Source: Niastella yeongjuensis
GTDB taxonomy: Bacteria; Bacteroidota; Bacteroidia; Chitinophagales; Chitinophagaceae
NCBI RefSeq assembly: GCF_900110245.1
Contig: NZ_FOCZ01000007.1
Location: forward strand, 434,001 to 498,000
Direction of reading: 5' to 3'
Length of the DNA: 64,000 bases
This document shows positions 19,101 to 28,391 of this stretch, piece after piece (positions within the stretch are counted from its first letter, which is position 1; the number at the start of each line of letters is the position of its first letter). The notes beneath the pieces are model-generated. The model was not told the origin of the DNA. It was given only the letters and a program-made list of their open reading frames with translations, and did not search any database. The position numbers and the translations under genes were made by a program.

Positions 19101-22100
19101 GCTGGTTGATAGGTGCTGATTTTACAGTAGCCAAATTTTATCGTTTTGCTACCGTATTCAACGATCCCAATCTGTACGGACTGATGATCTCGATCGATAA
19201 GGCGGCCGGTAACTTTGCCAACCTCGATTTTGAAATATTATACAAGAAAGTAACCGACACCATAGGCGTATACCAGATCGATCTGCAGTTGCCGGATATA
19301 TTCCGCCATCTTGAATTTGGACAGGTATCTATAACGCTGCCCAATATCGGCATCAAAATATTTACCAATGGTGATTTCTTCCTCGATTTTGGTTTTCCTG
19401 CCAGCATAACAGATTTCTCCCGTTCCTTCACCATACAGGTATTCCCTTTTACAGGTTCCGGAGGCTTTTATTTCGGCTGGTTGAGCGGCGCTACTTCTAC
19501 CAGTATTCCTGCTACTACCAATGGTATTTTCAATCCGGTTATTGAATTTGGCGTTGGGTTGAACCTGGGCGTTGGTAAATCAATTGAAGCCGGTATATTA
19601 AAAGCCGGTCTCTCGCTTACAGCTGTGGGTATTTTTCATGGTGCGGTGGCATTTTTCCGCCCCAACCCGCATTTGAAAGATGTGCATGGCAATCCGCTGT
19701 CAGACGACCTGTACTACAAACTGCAGGGAACGTTTGGACTTGTAGGTCATATTTATGGTGAAATAAATTTTGCCATTATTTCTGCCCGCCTCGATATCAT
19801 GGCTTATGTATATGTGAGCATTACCATTGAAGCCTATATGCCGATTCCTATTAAATTTCAGGCCGGCGTATCTGTGTCACTGCGGGTAACCATCAATCTC
19901 GGTCTCTTCAAAATAAAAATTTCACTAAGTTTCAGCGCTACCATCAGTGCCGAGTTTATTATCGGCCAAAACACTACGGCCAGGGCCAGTTGGAATCTAC
20001 CGGTGCAACCGGCACTGCCTTTGCCATATGCCTTAAAATCTGCAACCCCGGAATTGCTCAAGTGGCAGCCTGTTATTGTTGATACCGGTATACGATACCT
20101 GCTTGATATTTATTTTACGCCGCATTTAACCCTCTCTGGTGAAGGCAGTCAACCCGGCCCGCGCTATGTAAGTATGTTTTATCTCAATACAGCGGATAGT
20201 GGGGAACCGAAACAGGTAAACGGCCTCACGGCGCTGGCTACAGGCGTTTTATACTGGACTTTAAATGCATTGAAAGGCGCCACGCAAACCAGTACATCGC
20301 TGAGCTGGCTGAATGAACAGCAGGTTGCTGCAGATGACCTGGCGTTGCTGCTGTGTTATTTCAATACCAGAAAGGATAATATTTCCCCCTTTAATTACCG
20401 CAATAAAAGCGGGCACGATCTTGTTGCTTTCCTGCAATCTTTCTTCACTGTTCAGATAGCTGCTGTTAATGCAGGTACCGATCAAACGCTGCAGGCTTCG
20501 GTATTTCCGGTATTGCCTGAGTTGCTGCTTCAAACATTGTATAATGGCGTTTACAGCCCGGTCACCGATTTTTCTACACAGAGCCCTACCGGCACGCAAA
20601 ATTATATTGCCGCCATTACCAGTTTACTGAAATGGCTGAGTGTCGATTACGAATCAGGGCTTACCTCGGCATATTTCAGTCCCGATTTGTGTTCGATGGT
20701 AACGGATCCCGACTATGAAAATCAGCCAGACCTGTCGCTGCCTACTTTTATTTTTACAGATTTTATTGCAATCATCGCCAAACAGCTTTTACAAAATGCG
20801 TATGATTACCTGGCAGCGCAATCAGATCAAACAGTTACGGTGCTTACGCTGGTAAACAATACAATTACCCCTGCCAATGTGCAGCAATTAGGAGGCATGT
20901 CGAGCCGCTTCCTGCTACATGGTTTACGGCTTCCCGCGCCGCCGGATGCCGCTACCGGAGTTATACAGCCGCTGTACCAGCTTACCGGCCAGCAGTTGGT
21001 ATTACCGCCTGCGTTAAAGCTCAAAGACCAGTATAGCCTGTTACTTTCAAAACCGGCTGCCGATGCCTGGATCGTGTTTGCAGGGGGCGTAGGTAATACA
21101 ACACTTACGATTACGATAGATGATAATGAGATACAACGCATCATTGATGTAGGCAGAACGCTACTCAGTCCATCACTGCAGGCAGGTTCGCCCGCGCCTA
21201 TTGTCAATTATAATGATATACCACAGGCATTCACTATTGGAAGTCCGGCGGTTTGGCAATACCCGGGTGCGCTTTTTCCGCCTGAAACCGTTAATCCTGT
21301 CATTTGGAAACTGCCGGCCAATTTGCAACAGGTCTTGGCCGGTCATGCAGGTGAAACGCTGGAATTTGACTTACTCACCATTACACCGGGTAACAATGGC
21401 CCGGCTGATAAAGGCAGCCTGTCACATTTCGACTGGTGTACCATAATAGATATCGATATTCAGCAGATAACTGCCGGGCAGCAGATTAAAACCCCGCTTG
21501 CCGGCAATATGTATAACCTTATAGGGGCAGATGATGCAGGCGTAACGTTGCTGCAGCAAATGCTTACTTATATGGATAGCGCCGGTGACGTTTTCATTAA
21601 ACAGATACAGTTATTATACCAGCCCGATAAAACAACCAATACAGCCGGCGGTTATATTTCTGCTGCCAGCAATGCCCTGCAGATGGGCATCGTAAAAGCA
21701 AACTTGTCAAAAGAAACCAATCCTGCTGCCGGGCAGGAACGAATGGCGCAGGTAAGAACACGCAATACCCTGAACTCAAACGGTGAATTTATCCGGCTGC
21801 TTTGGGAAGATAGCATTGTCCGTTCAGGCGGCTTTTATCTGTATTACCAGACTTTGGCCGATGGCAAAGGATTGCCAGATTATCTGTTCAATGAAAATGG
21901 CACCGCCCGCTGTACCCTTGTTATCACTTACCACCAGCTTATTACCCAGTCTTTCGTGAACGGCGTGGTAACCGGCGATCCCTTGGATCTTTCCCGTACT
22001 ACCGTGTATGCACAATCAGATTCCATTACCACCCGGGTGGCTACTTTGCAACCCGGTACTGTAGGATATACCATGGTGCGCAATTTCCCGGGTTTTTATA

Positions 22101-25100
22101 ATCCTGTAAAATTGCCACCTACAGCTCAGGAAAATGAAATATACCTGCAAAACCAGTTTAACCTTGTTGGTGTTCTGTTGCCCGGCATAAGCAGTTATGC
22201 CAACCTGTTACCTTCTGGTCCATCCGATTCACTGGATGAAGATCAGGTAGCACAGGTGAAAGCGGGAATTTCGCTGTTCAAAGCTGACGATGATCCGTGG
22301 AATTATTCAGCCATTATCCCGTATTATAAATATGTACAAACGTCGCGGCAGTCTGCAGGTTTTCCCGATCCGTATGCCGGTACCGGAACAACTGTGCAAA
22401 TGCAGTTGAACTGGCAGGACATGTTTGGTAATATACCCACAAAGGGAACGCCGCTGTTGAACGTTGCCATGCCTTTGCTTTATACCGATCCCCTGATTGC
22501 CCTTTCGCAATGGCCTTCGATGAGCACAGGTTATTTGTTCGATATAGTTGACAACTCGCCTGCCATTATCATTGGTTTTAGTTTCGACACCTCGCGGTAT
22601 ACAGGCGGCAATGAGGAGGCTAAGAGAAAAGCCGCCATAGACCTGCAAACCTATATGCAACTGTATTATCAGTTGAACCGGCAGCAGGATATGGCCATGA
22701 GCTTTACTACCTCCATCGACGGCACCAGTGTTAACCACGAAGGTTCCTCCCGGAAAATAAATATTGAAACGCTGATAAAAGAGCTGCTGCTGCCCATTAT
22801 ACAATTCCTTGAATCGGTGATAGCGGGCAATACACCCGTGAGTACAGGCATACCAGCGCCCTGGCAAATAATTTCAGCAATAGATGCAAATAACATAGCA
22901 AGTTATAACGATATCTTTCAGTTAACTGCAACGGTAACTATAGAACGGACCAGCCAGGTAGATCCTGCATTTGCCAACAGGGCGGGTGTAGCTTTTGCGC
23001 ATACTACCTTGCAGCCATTATCGGGCAGTCAGACAGGGTCAACCAGTGAGGCAAACGGTTTGTCGCTGTCTTTTTTCGCCACCCGGTTTGAAGCGGCATT
23101 TGCCGACCGACCGGTGACAGGCATTGTACTGAAGCTGTCTACTGCTACCAGTGCTGGCAATAACAAACAGGAGGATAAAACCCGTCCTGCTTTATGGGTA
23201 GTGCGGTTCGATGCATCCGGGGCAAAAGGTATCCGTTTTACTTTCCGCAACCAACAGGTATATTTCTTTGCACCTGTACCGCTTGCCAATTCCTTGTTAT
23301 CGTTCGATGCAGCTGTAGCTCCATATAAAAGCGGACAACCTTACCCTGCCGGAAATCCTTTGACGCATCATTTTAACAGCATCGACCTCGACGGATGGGG
23401 ATTGCAATTCCTGCAAAGCGCCGACAAATTCCTTAGTCCGGCTTACGCGGTGCCTGCATTCCTGCTTGATAATGGCGTTTCGCTTAATAAGGTGCTCGAT
23501 GAAAAGCAAAAGGTGGCCGACGCCATAGAAGGAACCGTAGATTTTATCATAGAGCCTGATGGTAATGGGGCCGGGGCAGCCATGGCCAATGCCAGAACAA
23601 AATGGAAAAACCAGCTACTTGTTCAGCTCGCCAATGCGTACCACTATGCAGCAAGTGTACAAACGCCTGTTACCATCGATTCTTTATTTACCGGTCCCAA
23701 CAGTGATCCGCCTATGCCACCCTATGTGCCGGCATTATATGGTTCCATGGTGGGAAGTGATCCTTCGGTACCCGGGGCACAAAATCTGCCTGGTTCAACT
23801 GAATATACCTTATCAACAGTCAAAGTACCGCTGGGTGCGGGCGATTCCTGGCTTACCTATATGTTTGTGGCAAAAGATGCATCGCGGGAGCGCAGTTTTC
23901 ATTTCAACAATATGCAATTTGTAGTCAGCCATATTGAAAAGGATATACACGCAGTACCAGGCATCAAGGATTACCTGGCCTCTACCTGGCTTACGTTTGT
24001 GATCCCGCTCAATGAAACGTTGGGTAATGTTGGACCGGTTACTATACCTGTTCCCTTGCGAGCATATCCCGGGGCGCCCTCCCTGGTAAATCAGGATACT
24101 ATTTACCCGGTCAATGACAATAATGTACCACCGCTTAACGTGCAGGCCATGCGTACCTGGGACTACCGCTACACCTATCGTAATTCTACAGCCGCACAGG
24201 ATACGATCACCACCCGGGTACAGTTCAATATCCCGGCTGATAAAACCGGGCGCATACACAATAGCGATGATAGTGAACCAACCCTTTATGAGGCACTGGC
24301 TCAGTTTATACAGGTATATCCGGTATTGGGTGCAGATCTTGATACTTACCTGCTGGCACTTACTGCTGAAGATGTAGCCAATCAAACACCTGTAGCCATA
24401 AAAGCCAACTATGCGGTACAGACTTTTATTACCTTGTTTAAAGCCGTAGCCAAAGCATGGGGCAATTGGAACCAGATTCCCATCCGTACAGGCAAAGAGA
24501 TTAAAGACAATATATTGCCTGTTATTCCCACGCTGGAATATTCCATTGAAGAAAGCGGCGAGCCGGGGACCGGCGACCTGATCATTACCACTACACCTGT
24601 TAAAGGACAAACCTCGCTGTTGGTACCAACAGTAAATATAGCAGGCTTCACGCCCGAGCCGGTTGATGGAAGCCACAGGAATAAATACAAGAACGACGTT
24701 GATAACAATTACCTGTTGTATGCCGACCGTAATAATGATCCCAATCGCATACTGACCTATGAAGCCCTGGATATTCTGGTGCAGCAAAATGGCTGGGGCG
24801 GAGTAAGTATTGTACGCAACCAGGAGTTGATTCAAAATGCCGATAATACCTGGCAGTTAACCAACCCCTTTTTCATTTATCAAACACCTGAAGTCAGGTT
24901 TTATAATAAACAGATCCCACTGCTTCACTGTAACCGGGCAATGGATATTGCTGAGATCAACCCGGTAACAGGCATGCAAAAGCGGACGCTGGAAGAAAAT
25001 ATCCGGGCTTTGTTTGCGGCACTTACCCAATCAGCTTACGATGGCGACGTACCCATAAAGCTGAATGTAGAATACCAGTTTATTATTTCCAATACTACAT

Positions 25101-25321
25101 TTGATATTCATCTTCCAGTATTACTGGTATCATCAGGAAAGTTGAATACAAAAAAGCAAGGTGTTGAATTTGCCGATATGGTGAGTGAAGCGCTTACCAA
25201 ATGGCTTACGAAGCACAATCCGGCTACAGACCAGGCGCAGTTTAATTTTACTGTTACCATTTATTCTGAAGTTGATCCGGGTACAACGGTTTTTGAAGCG
25301 GATTTTTATTTGGTGCTATAG
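16115..25321 (+). CDS. Giant secreted protein: metallo-beta-lactamase domain plus long beta-rich region
   Basis: From the ATG at 16115 the protein has 3068 residues. A signal peptide (LWLLLAVFLIIFKPLSAQ) ends near residue 33; upstream starts lie inside the previous gene and hide it. Residues about 36-370 form a ComEC/Rec2-type metallo-beta-lactamase domain: GDATLIVV, LIDGGNIG, metal-binding SHFHADHYRG (HFHADH 104-109), TGGDMGG and KVSHHGS (311-314). After it come at least three copies of a module with a helix, a proline turn and a strand (LLGLFPGINVLGSLP, LVHTFLKPLGITSLP, LIKAIDPGFSLP). A glycine-rich strand region (about 920-1290) follows, resembling what I recall as DUF6603. About 1700 further residues are unassigned. 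Free MBL domains of this type cleave phosphodiesters or similar; the substrate here is unknown. Confidence 0.75.
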   Translation: MLPLQKSINACPSAKRLWLLLAVFLIIFKPLSAQDERLEIHHINIENGDATLIVVHDIKANTFNALALIDGGNIGTDVFIKPYFSNLFGAKKLPVKVKYMILSHFHADHYRGLLGIKTGTVFRAENITDPGGYDLPAKYARINPPVPDNKAERGFNTGAKNNYVGALKKAFDKKYITQRSKDITTFPGDIKKSIEIGTVNGIPVNLICVVGGGYSLGKDGNIVNNTTGKGSRLNANNYTLGFVLTYGQFRYFTGGDMGGQDTSPCGSYLNQETSLDSGLSFLFSDESYPFDNKVTDNSGSMGHICAFKVSHHGSNCSSNDEFLQTTSAAVFISAGNIDHWVQSSDVDFTLISAIGLSLKKYGFILIINNNPATGDISTSFTVTGTFQLGKTSLNVSVTVPVSYNTPNNQWTLLISTTQTLAGELNDILGLFPGINVLGSLPQDIVILNQFSISQLQLVFDPAELKVYSTTVQVSNPHPWKVVEALTIESLVINFALDFTQEKTDFTLDIDGSFTMKKDPVEAYFTVNVHLPFGGTEWLFAFSAELEIDDYSPFFNAMPGLDNTPAPPLPVSIQLKKFDVNSFEIAYNPVSRQLSRIGFDISTEAKIGLFNLLEIVDPYLALTIYNPFNSENRRITGDMGTQLNIGDIPLEISAVKEDPEDGWTFTGSMKPGSVINIIELVHTFLKPLGITSLPAWLDANKLNLKDVSVSIYTPAPEAIEQNNTYAVTGTVEWALNYQSFQLQSMATLDMTYDSSRKTNAAAGTLTVTAQLLGMYFKVGYKFGTPDTELYLQWEEIVCDYKHDSVSNKDVITVTFGTMSLGGIITKLIKAIDPGFSLPAPWNALNSISLDGLSLKYTRFLDDESKNSMVIIYQHSIDLGFLQINSILLTKDSSGVYLGFTGSFLGIAIKEDDPTTGPLAGKGSDVQNLPQVPGMGDSLFNLHFLGMGQHVAFSSPKQIKTIKEAIDELGKSFSDTNSKPNSLPLKKGGALQFDQQSGWLIGADFTVAKFYRFATVFNDPNLYGLMISIDKAAGNFANLDFEILYKKVTDTIGVYQIDLQLPDIFRHLEFGQVSITLPNIGIKIFTNGDFFLDFGFPASITDFSRSFTIQVFPFTGSGGFYFGWLSGATSTSIPATTNGIFNPVIEFGVGLNLGVGKSIEAGILKAGLSLTAVGIFHGAVAFFRPNPHLKDVHGNPLSDDLYYKLQGTFGLVGHIYGEINFAIISARLDIMAYVYVSITIEAYMPIPIKFQAGVSVSLRVTINLGLFKIKISLSFSATISAEFIIGQNTTARASWNLPVQPALPLPYALKSATPELLKWQPVIVDTGIRYLLDIYFTPHLTLSGEGSQPGPRYVSMFYLNTADSGEPKQVNGLTALATGVLYWTLNALKGATQTSTSLSWLNEQQVAADDLALLLCYFNTRKDNISPFNYRNKSGHDLVAFLQSFFTVQIAAVNAGTDQTLQASVFPVLPELLLQTLYNGVYSPVTDFSTQSPTGTQNYIAAITSLLKWLSVDYESGLTSAYFSPDLCSMVTDPDYENQPDLSLPTFIFTDFIAIIAKQLLQNAYDYLAAQSDQTVTVLTLVNNTITPANVQQLGGMSSRFLLHGLRLPAPPDAATGVIQPLYQLTGQQLVLPPALKLKDQYSLLLSKPAADAWIVFAGGVGNTTLTITIDDNEIQRIIDVGRTLLSPSLQAGSPAPIVNYNDIPQAFTIGSPAVWQYPGALFPPETVNPVIWKLPANLQQVLAGHAGETLEFDLLTITPGNNGPADKGSLSHFDWCTIIDIDIQQITAGQQIKTPLAGNMYNLIGADDAGVTLLQQMLTYMDSAGDVFIKQIQLLYQPDKTTNTAGGYISAASNALQMGIVKANLSKETNPAAGQERMAQVRTRNTLNSNGEFIRLLWEDSIVRSGGFYLYYQTLADGKGLPDYLFNENGTARCTLVITYHQLITQSFVNGVVTGDPLDLSRTTVYAQSDSITTRVATLQPGTVGYTMVRNFPGFYNPVKLPPTAQENEIYLQNQFNLVGVLLPGISSYANLLPSGPSDSLDEDQVAQVKAGISLFKADDDPWNYSAIIPYYKYVQTSRQSAGFPDPYAGTGTTVQMQLNWQDMFGNIPTKGTPLLNVAMPLLYTDPLIALSQWPSMSTGYLFDIVDNSPAIIIGFSFDTSRYTGGNEEAKRKAAIDLQTYMQLYYQLNRQQDMAMSFTTSIDGTSVNHEGSSRKINIETLIKELLLPIIQFLESVIAGNTPVSTGIPAPWQIISAIDANNIASYNDIFQLTATVTIERTSQVDPAFANRAGVAFAHTTLQPLSGSQTGSTSEANGLSLSFFATRFEAAFADRPVTGIVLKLSTATSAGNNKQEDKTRPALWVVRFDASGAKGIRFTFRNQQVYFFAPVPLANSLLSFDAAVAPYKSGQPYPAGNPLTHHFNSIDLDGWGLQFLQSADKFLSPAYAVPAFLLDNGVSLNKVLDEKQKVADAIEGTVDFIIEPDGNGAGAAMANARTKWKNQLLVQLANAYHYAASVQTPVTIDSLFTGPNSDPPMPPYVPALYGSMVGSDPSVPGAQNLPGSTEYTLSTVKVPLGAGDSWLTYMFVAKDASRERSFHFNNMQFVVSHIEKDIHAVPGIKDYLASTWLTFVIPLNETLGNVGPVTIPVPLRAYPGAPSLVNQDTIYPVNDNNVPPLNVQAMRTWDYRYTYRNSTAAQDTITTRVQFNIPADKTGRIHNSDDSEPTLYEALAQFIQVYPVLGADLDTYLLALTAEDVANQTPVAIKANYAVQTFITLFKAVAKAWGNWNQIPIRTGKEIKDNILPVIPTLEYSIEESGEPGTGDLIITTTPVKGQTSLLVPTVNIAGFTPEPVDGSHRNKYKNDVDNNYLLYADRNNDPNRILTYEALDILVQQNGWGGVSIVRNQELIQNADNTWQLTNPFFIYQTPEVRFYNKQIPLLHCNRAMDIAEINPVTGMQKRTLEENIRALFAALTQSAYDGDVPIKLNVEYQFIISNTTFDIHLPVLLVSSGKLNTKKQGVEFADMVSEALTKWLTKHNPATDQAQFNFTVTIYSEVDPGTTVFEADFYLVL

Positions 25322-25550
25322 GTGATTGTTTTAATGAATAATACCGTTTTTTCACCTAATTATTGGGCAAAGCCGCAATGTTAGATCAGGAGATCTCTGG
25401 TGATGAGTTTTTAGGGTTCTTCAATAATTAAAGGCGGGTAGAATGAATCAGAGACGGGTGGCAATATCGCCTTTAGTTACGAGTTTTGCAACGATGTTGA
25501 AATTTATATCATCATTGTCACACTTCACTGCTTCCTGGTTCTAATTATAG
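25322..25550. other. Intergenic region with dispersed repeat copy 2
   Basis: It lies between the giant gene and trxB. It holds ATACCGTTTTTTCACC at 25341-25356, the same 16 bases as 4872-4887. No strong terminator is visible for the 9-kb gene, and no TAnnTTTG box is clear before trxB. Confidence 0.5.
25341..25356. repeat. 16-bp dispersed repeat, copy 2
   Basis: ATACCGTTTTTTCACC, identical to 4872-4887, followed by TAATTATTG where copy 1 has CTATTATTG. Confidence 0.5.
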
Positions 25551-26519
25551 ATGAATAGTGAAAACATGAATGTAGACCTCAACACCAGAGAAAGAGTTCC
25601 CTGTTTGATCATTGGTGCCGGACCGGGTGGGTATACCGCAGCTATTTATGTAGCCCGGGCAAATTTGAAACCAGTATTATACCAGGGTGTGTTACCGGGC
25701 GGACAAATAAGCACCACCACCACTGTCGAAAATTACCCGGGCTATCCTTCGGGCATTCTTGGCCCCAGGCTTATGGAAGATTTTGCTTTGCAGGCGGCAA
25801 ATATGGGTGCAGAGTTACGAAATGGCACTATCAGTAAAGTAGATATCACCCGCAGGCCTTTCCTGGTACAAATTGATGAGGAAACCTGGGTGGAGGCTGA
25901 TGCATTGATATTGGCCACAGGCGCTCTTCCCAAATGGCTGGGTATTGAAAACGAAGATCGTTTGCACGGCAACGGTGTTTCCGCCTGCGGTATTTGTGAC
26001 GGTTTTTTCTTTAAAAACCAGGATGTGGCAATTGTTGGCGCTGGAGACACGGCTTGCGAAGAAGCCATCTATTTATCCCGCATTTGTTCAAAAGTGTACA
26101 TGCTGGTTCGAAAAAACTATATGAAGGCCAGCCAGGTCATGCAAGACAGGGTGAAGGCCGTCCCCAATATTGAAATTCTTTACAATACAGAACCGCTAAA
26201 AGTGATCGGTGAAAATAAAGTAGAGGGTGTACATATCCGTAATACAAAATCCAATACAGAAAACGTATTAACGGTAAAAGCCTTTTTTGTAGCAATTGGG
26301 CACATCCCAAACTCAAATTTATTTACCGGACAGCTGAGTATCGATCACGAAGGTTATGTTATAACAAAACCCAATTCAACCAAAACCAGCGTTGAAGGCG
26401 TTTTTGCCTGTGGCGACGTGCAGGACAGAACTTTCAGACAGGCTGTTGTAGCTGCCGGTAGCGGTGCTATGGCCGCCATGGAAGCCATTCAATACCTGAA
26501 TGCTGGTATCTCCGTGTAA
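25551..26519 (+). CDS. trxB: Thioredoxin reductase (NADPH)
   Basis: The 322-residue flavoprotein passes electrons from NADPH through FAD to thioredoxin in the cytoplasm. Visible parts are the FAD-binding GAGPGG (22-27), the redox pair in SACGICDGFF (Cys146/Cys149), the NADPH-binding GAGDTACEEA and the C-terminal FAD contact FACGDVQDRTFRQAV. The usual second NADPH phosphate contact (RRxxxRAS) reads VRKNYMKAS, a conservative change. Length is typical. The next gene is an exporter 41 bp downstream; co-transcription is possible. Confidence 0.92.
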   Translation: MNSENMNVDLNTRERVPCLIIGAGPGGYTAAIYVARANLKPVLYQGVLPGGQISTTTTVENYPGYPSGILGPRLMEDFALQAANMGAELRNGTISKVDITRRPFLVQIDEETWVEADALILATGALPKWLGIENEDRLHGNGVSACGICDGFFFKNQDVAIVGAGDTACEEAIYLSRICSKVYMLVRKNYMKASQVMQDRVKAVPNIEILYNTEPLKVIGENKVEGVHIRNTKSNTENVLTVKAFFVAIGHIPNSNLFTGQLSIDHEGYVITKPNSTKTSVEGVFACGDVQDRTFRQAVVAAGSGAMAAMEAIQYLNAGISV

Positions 26520-26560
26520 GGAAAGATAAACCGAATTAAGTTTCATAAATAAGTAAACAC

Positions 26561-28102
26561 GTGCAAACAGTTGCCTTAAAAAGCGCCGCGGGCCGTTGGG
26601 TCATGATTTCGACTATTGTGGCTTCGGCTATGGGTTTTATTGATGTGACCGGGCTGAATGTAGCATTACCTGCGCTGCAAAAAGGGCTAAATGCAAACGG
26701 TCCCGATTTGTTCTGGATATTGAATGGGTATTCACTGATGATGGCCTCGTTGATCCTTATTGGTGGTGCCCTGGGCGACAAATTAGGCAGGAAGAAGGTC
26801 TTCATGACCGGGATCTTCGTTTTTATTGTAGGGTCTGGCTGTTGCGGGTTTGCCGGTAGTATTACCATGCTTGTTTGTTGCAGAATTATTCAGGGCATTG
26901 GTGGGGCTATGATGGTGCCGGGCAGTCTTTCTCTCATCTCTTCCTCTATTCACCCTGAGCAACGCGGCAAAGCCATTGGCATTTGGTCGGCATTTTCAAC
27001 TGTGTTTATGATGGGCGGTCCCATGCTCGGCGGCGCCTTTGCTGATGCCGGTCTTTGGCGCTTTATTTTTTTTATCAACATTCCACTTGGTATTGGAACG
27101 CTGGTCACACTTTATTTTAAAGTAAGTGAGAACCGGGATAACGACAATAAAGGGTTGGATCTTTGGGGAGCCGGCACTTTGGCTATAGGTTTAACGTTAC
27201 TAACGTTTGGGTTCCTGCGTATTCCTTTAGTGGGGTTTCATCAACTTTCGGTTTACCTTTCATTATCAGGAGGCGTAGCTTTCCTTTTTGTGTTTCTTCT
27301 CATTGAAAAAAAGAGCAGCCATCCCATGGTGCCGCTTACTTTATTTTCCAATGCCATTTTCAGTGGCACCAACCTGCTGACCTTTTTTTTATATGCCGGC
27401 CTGGGCGCCAGCCTTCTTTTTCTTTCCCTGAACCTGGTGCAGGTACAAGGGTACTCTCAGTTTCATTCAGGGTTAACATTGTTACCATTTACGATCCTGA
27501 TGGCTTCCACGGCTGGTTATGTTGGTGGACTGGCCGATAAATTTGGTTCCCGGATATTTTTAATAGCAGGCCCCCTGCTCACCGGTGTGGGTCAATTGTT
27601 ACTGTCATGGGTTACGCAAACCAACGGGGCCAGTCAATACTTTTTTACTTTTTTTCCCGGTATACTCATTCTGGGCATCGGTATGACGCTAACTGTTGCT
27701 CCCCTTACAGCCACTGTGATGGGAGCCGTTCCCAAGCAATTTTCTGGCATAGCCTCAGGCGTTAATAATGCCATGGCCAGCATTTCGGGTGTAATGGCTA
27801 ATGCCGTGTTTGGTGCATTGGCTATTATATTTTTTTCAACGGCCTTGCAGCAACGCCTTGAGAATAGCCCGTTAGACAATGATAAAAAGAGTATTGTTTT
27901 AACGCAGGCTTCTAACCTGGGCAACGCCAGGGTTCCACCTGAATTAGTGCAACAGGAACAGGTAATTCAGAAAAACTACCGGGAAAGTTTTATTACTGCC
28001 TACGGGAAGATCATGCGCATCTGTGCAGGCCTGAGTTTTTTTTCTGCACTAATGACAATTCTTTTTATTAAGAGATCAAAAGCGGCCGTTGCGCTTGAAT
28101 AA
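26561..28102 (+). CDS. DHA2-family MFS drug exporter (EmrB/QacA type)
   Basis: The 513-residue protein has about fourteen membrane spans. DHA2 signatures are present: DVTGLNVALPAL in helix 1, GGALGDKLGRKKVF after helix 2, and the antiporter motif C region RIIQGIGGAMMVPGSLSLI in helix 5. Relatives expel hydrophobic cations and other drugs by proton antiport. The start is a GTG at 26561; the next ATG would cut into helix 1. No membrane-fusion or outer-membrane partner is beside it. The structured region 28247-28338 probably ends the transcript. Confidence 0.88.
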   Translation: MQTVALKSAAGRWVMISTIVASAMGFIDVTGLNVALPALQKGLNANGPDLFWILNGYSLMMASLILIGGALGDKLGRKKVFMTGIFVFIVGSGCCGFAGSITMLVCCRIIQGIGGAMMVPGSLSLISSSIHPEQRGKAIGIWSAFSTVFMMGGPMLGGAFADAGLWRFIFFINIPLGIGTLVTLYFKVSENRDNDNKGLDLWGAGTLAIGLTLLTFGFLRIPLVGFHQLSVYLSLSGGVAFLFVFLLIEKKSSHPMVPLTLFSNAIFSGTNLLTFFLYAGLGASLLFLSLNLVQVQGYSQFHSGLTLLPFTILMASTAGYVGGLADKFGSRIFLIAGPLLTGVGQLLLSWVTQTNGASQYFFTFFPGILILGIGMTLTVAPLTATVMGAVPKQFSGIASGVNNAMASISGVMANAVFGALAIIFFSTALQQRLENSPLDNDKKSIVLTQASNLGNARVPPELVQQEQVIQKNYRESFITAYGKIMRICAGLSFFSALMTILFIKRSKAAVALE

Positions 28103-28246
28103 ATCAGGACTTTCAGTGTCTGATTTAGGACTCCTGGTTATTTTTATATGGCTATTTTTACCATGATTGCACAAGTAAATTCCCTAGTTGCGGTTACCCA
28201 GGGAAGAAGTATTTACATTACTATAAACTAGTACTCAATGATTATG

Positions 28247-28338
28247 ACAGCCCCCCTTCGCCAAGGCTATGGCGGGCGAAGCAATCACTGAGGATAATCA
28301 GTGATGCTATAGGATGCCGGCGAAAGCCGGCTTTTTTT
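28247..28338 (+). terminator. Triple-hairpin region ending in an intrinsic terminator
   Basis: Three hairpins lie in tandem. The first is CTTCGCC with GGCGGGCGAAG. The second is ATCACTGA (28284-28291) with TCAGTGAT (28298-28305). The third is GCCGGC-GAAA-GCCGGC (28316-28331) followed by seven T. The last is a textbook terminator with a GNRA-type tetraloop. The first two are not needed for termination and may be a dispersed palindromic element or a small RNA. Confidence 0.75.
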
Positions 28339-28391
28339 ATTTCCCAAAGAACATACTCAACTTATTTAACCATCATTAAAAGTAAAATAAA

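Noticed and set aside
23813-24835. 340-codon minus-strand open frame
   Set aside because: It lies wholly inside the giant gene, has a random-looking composition and no domain or signal.
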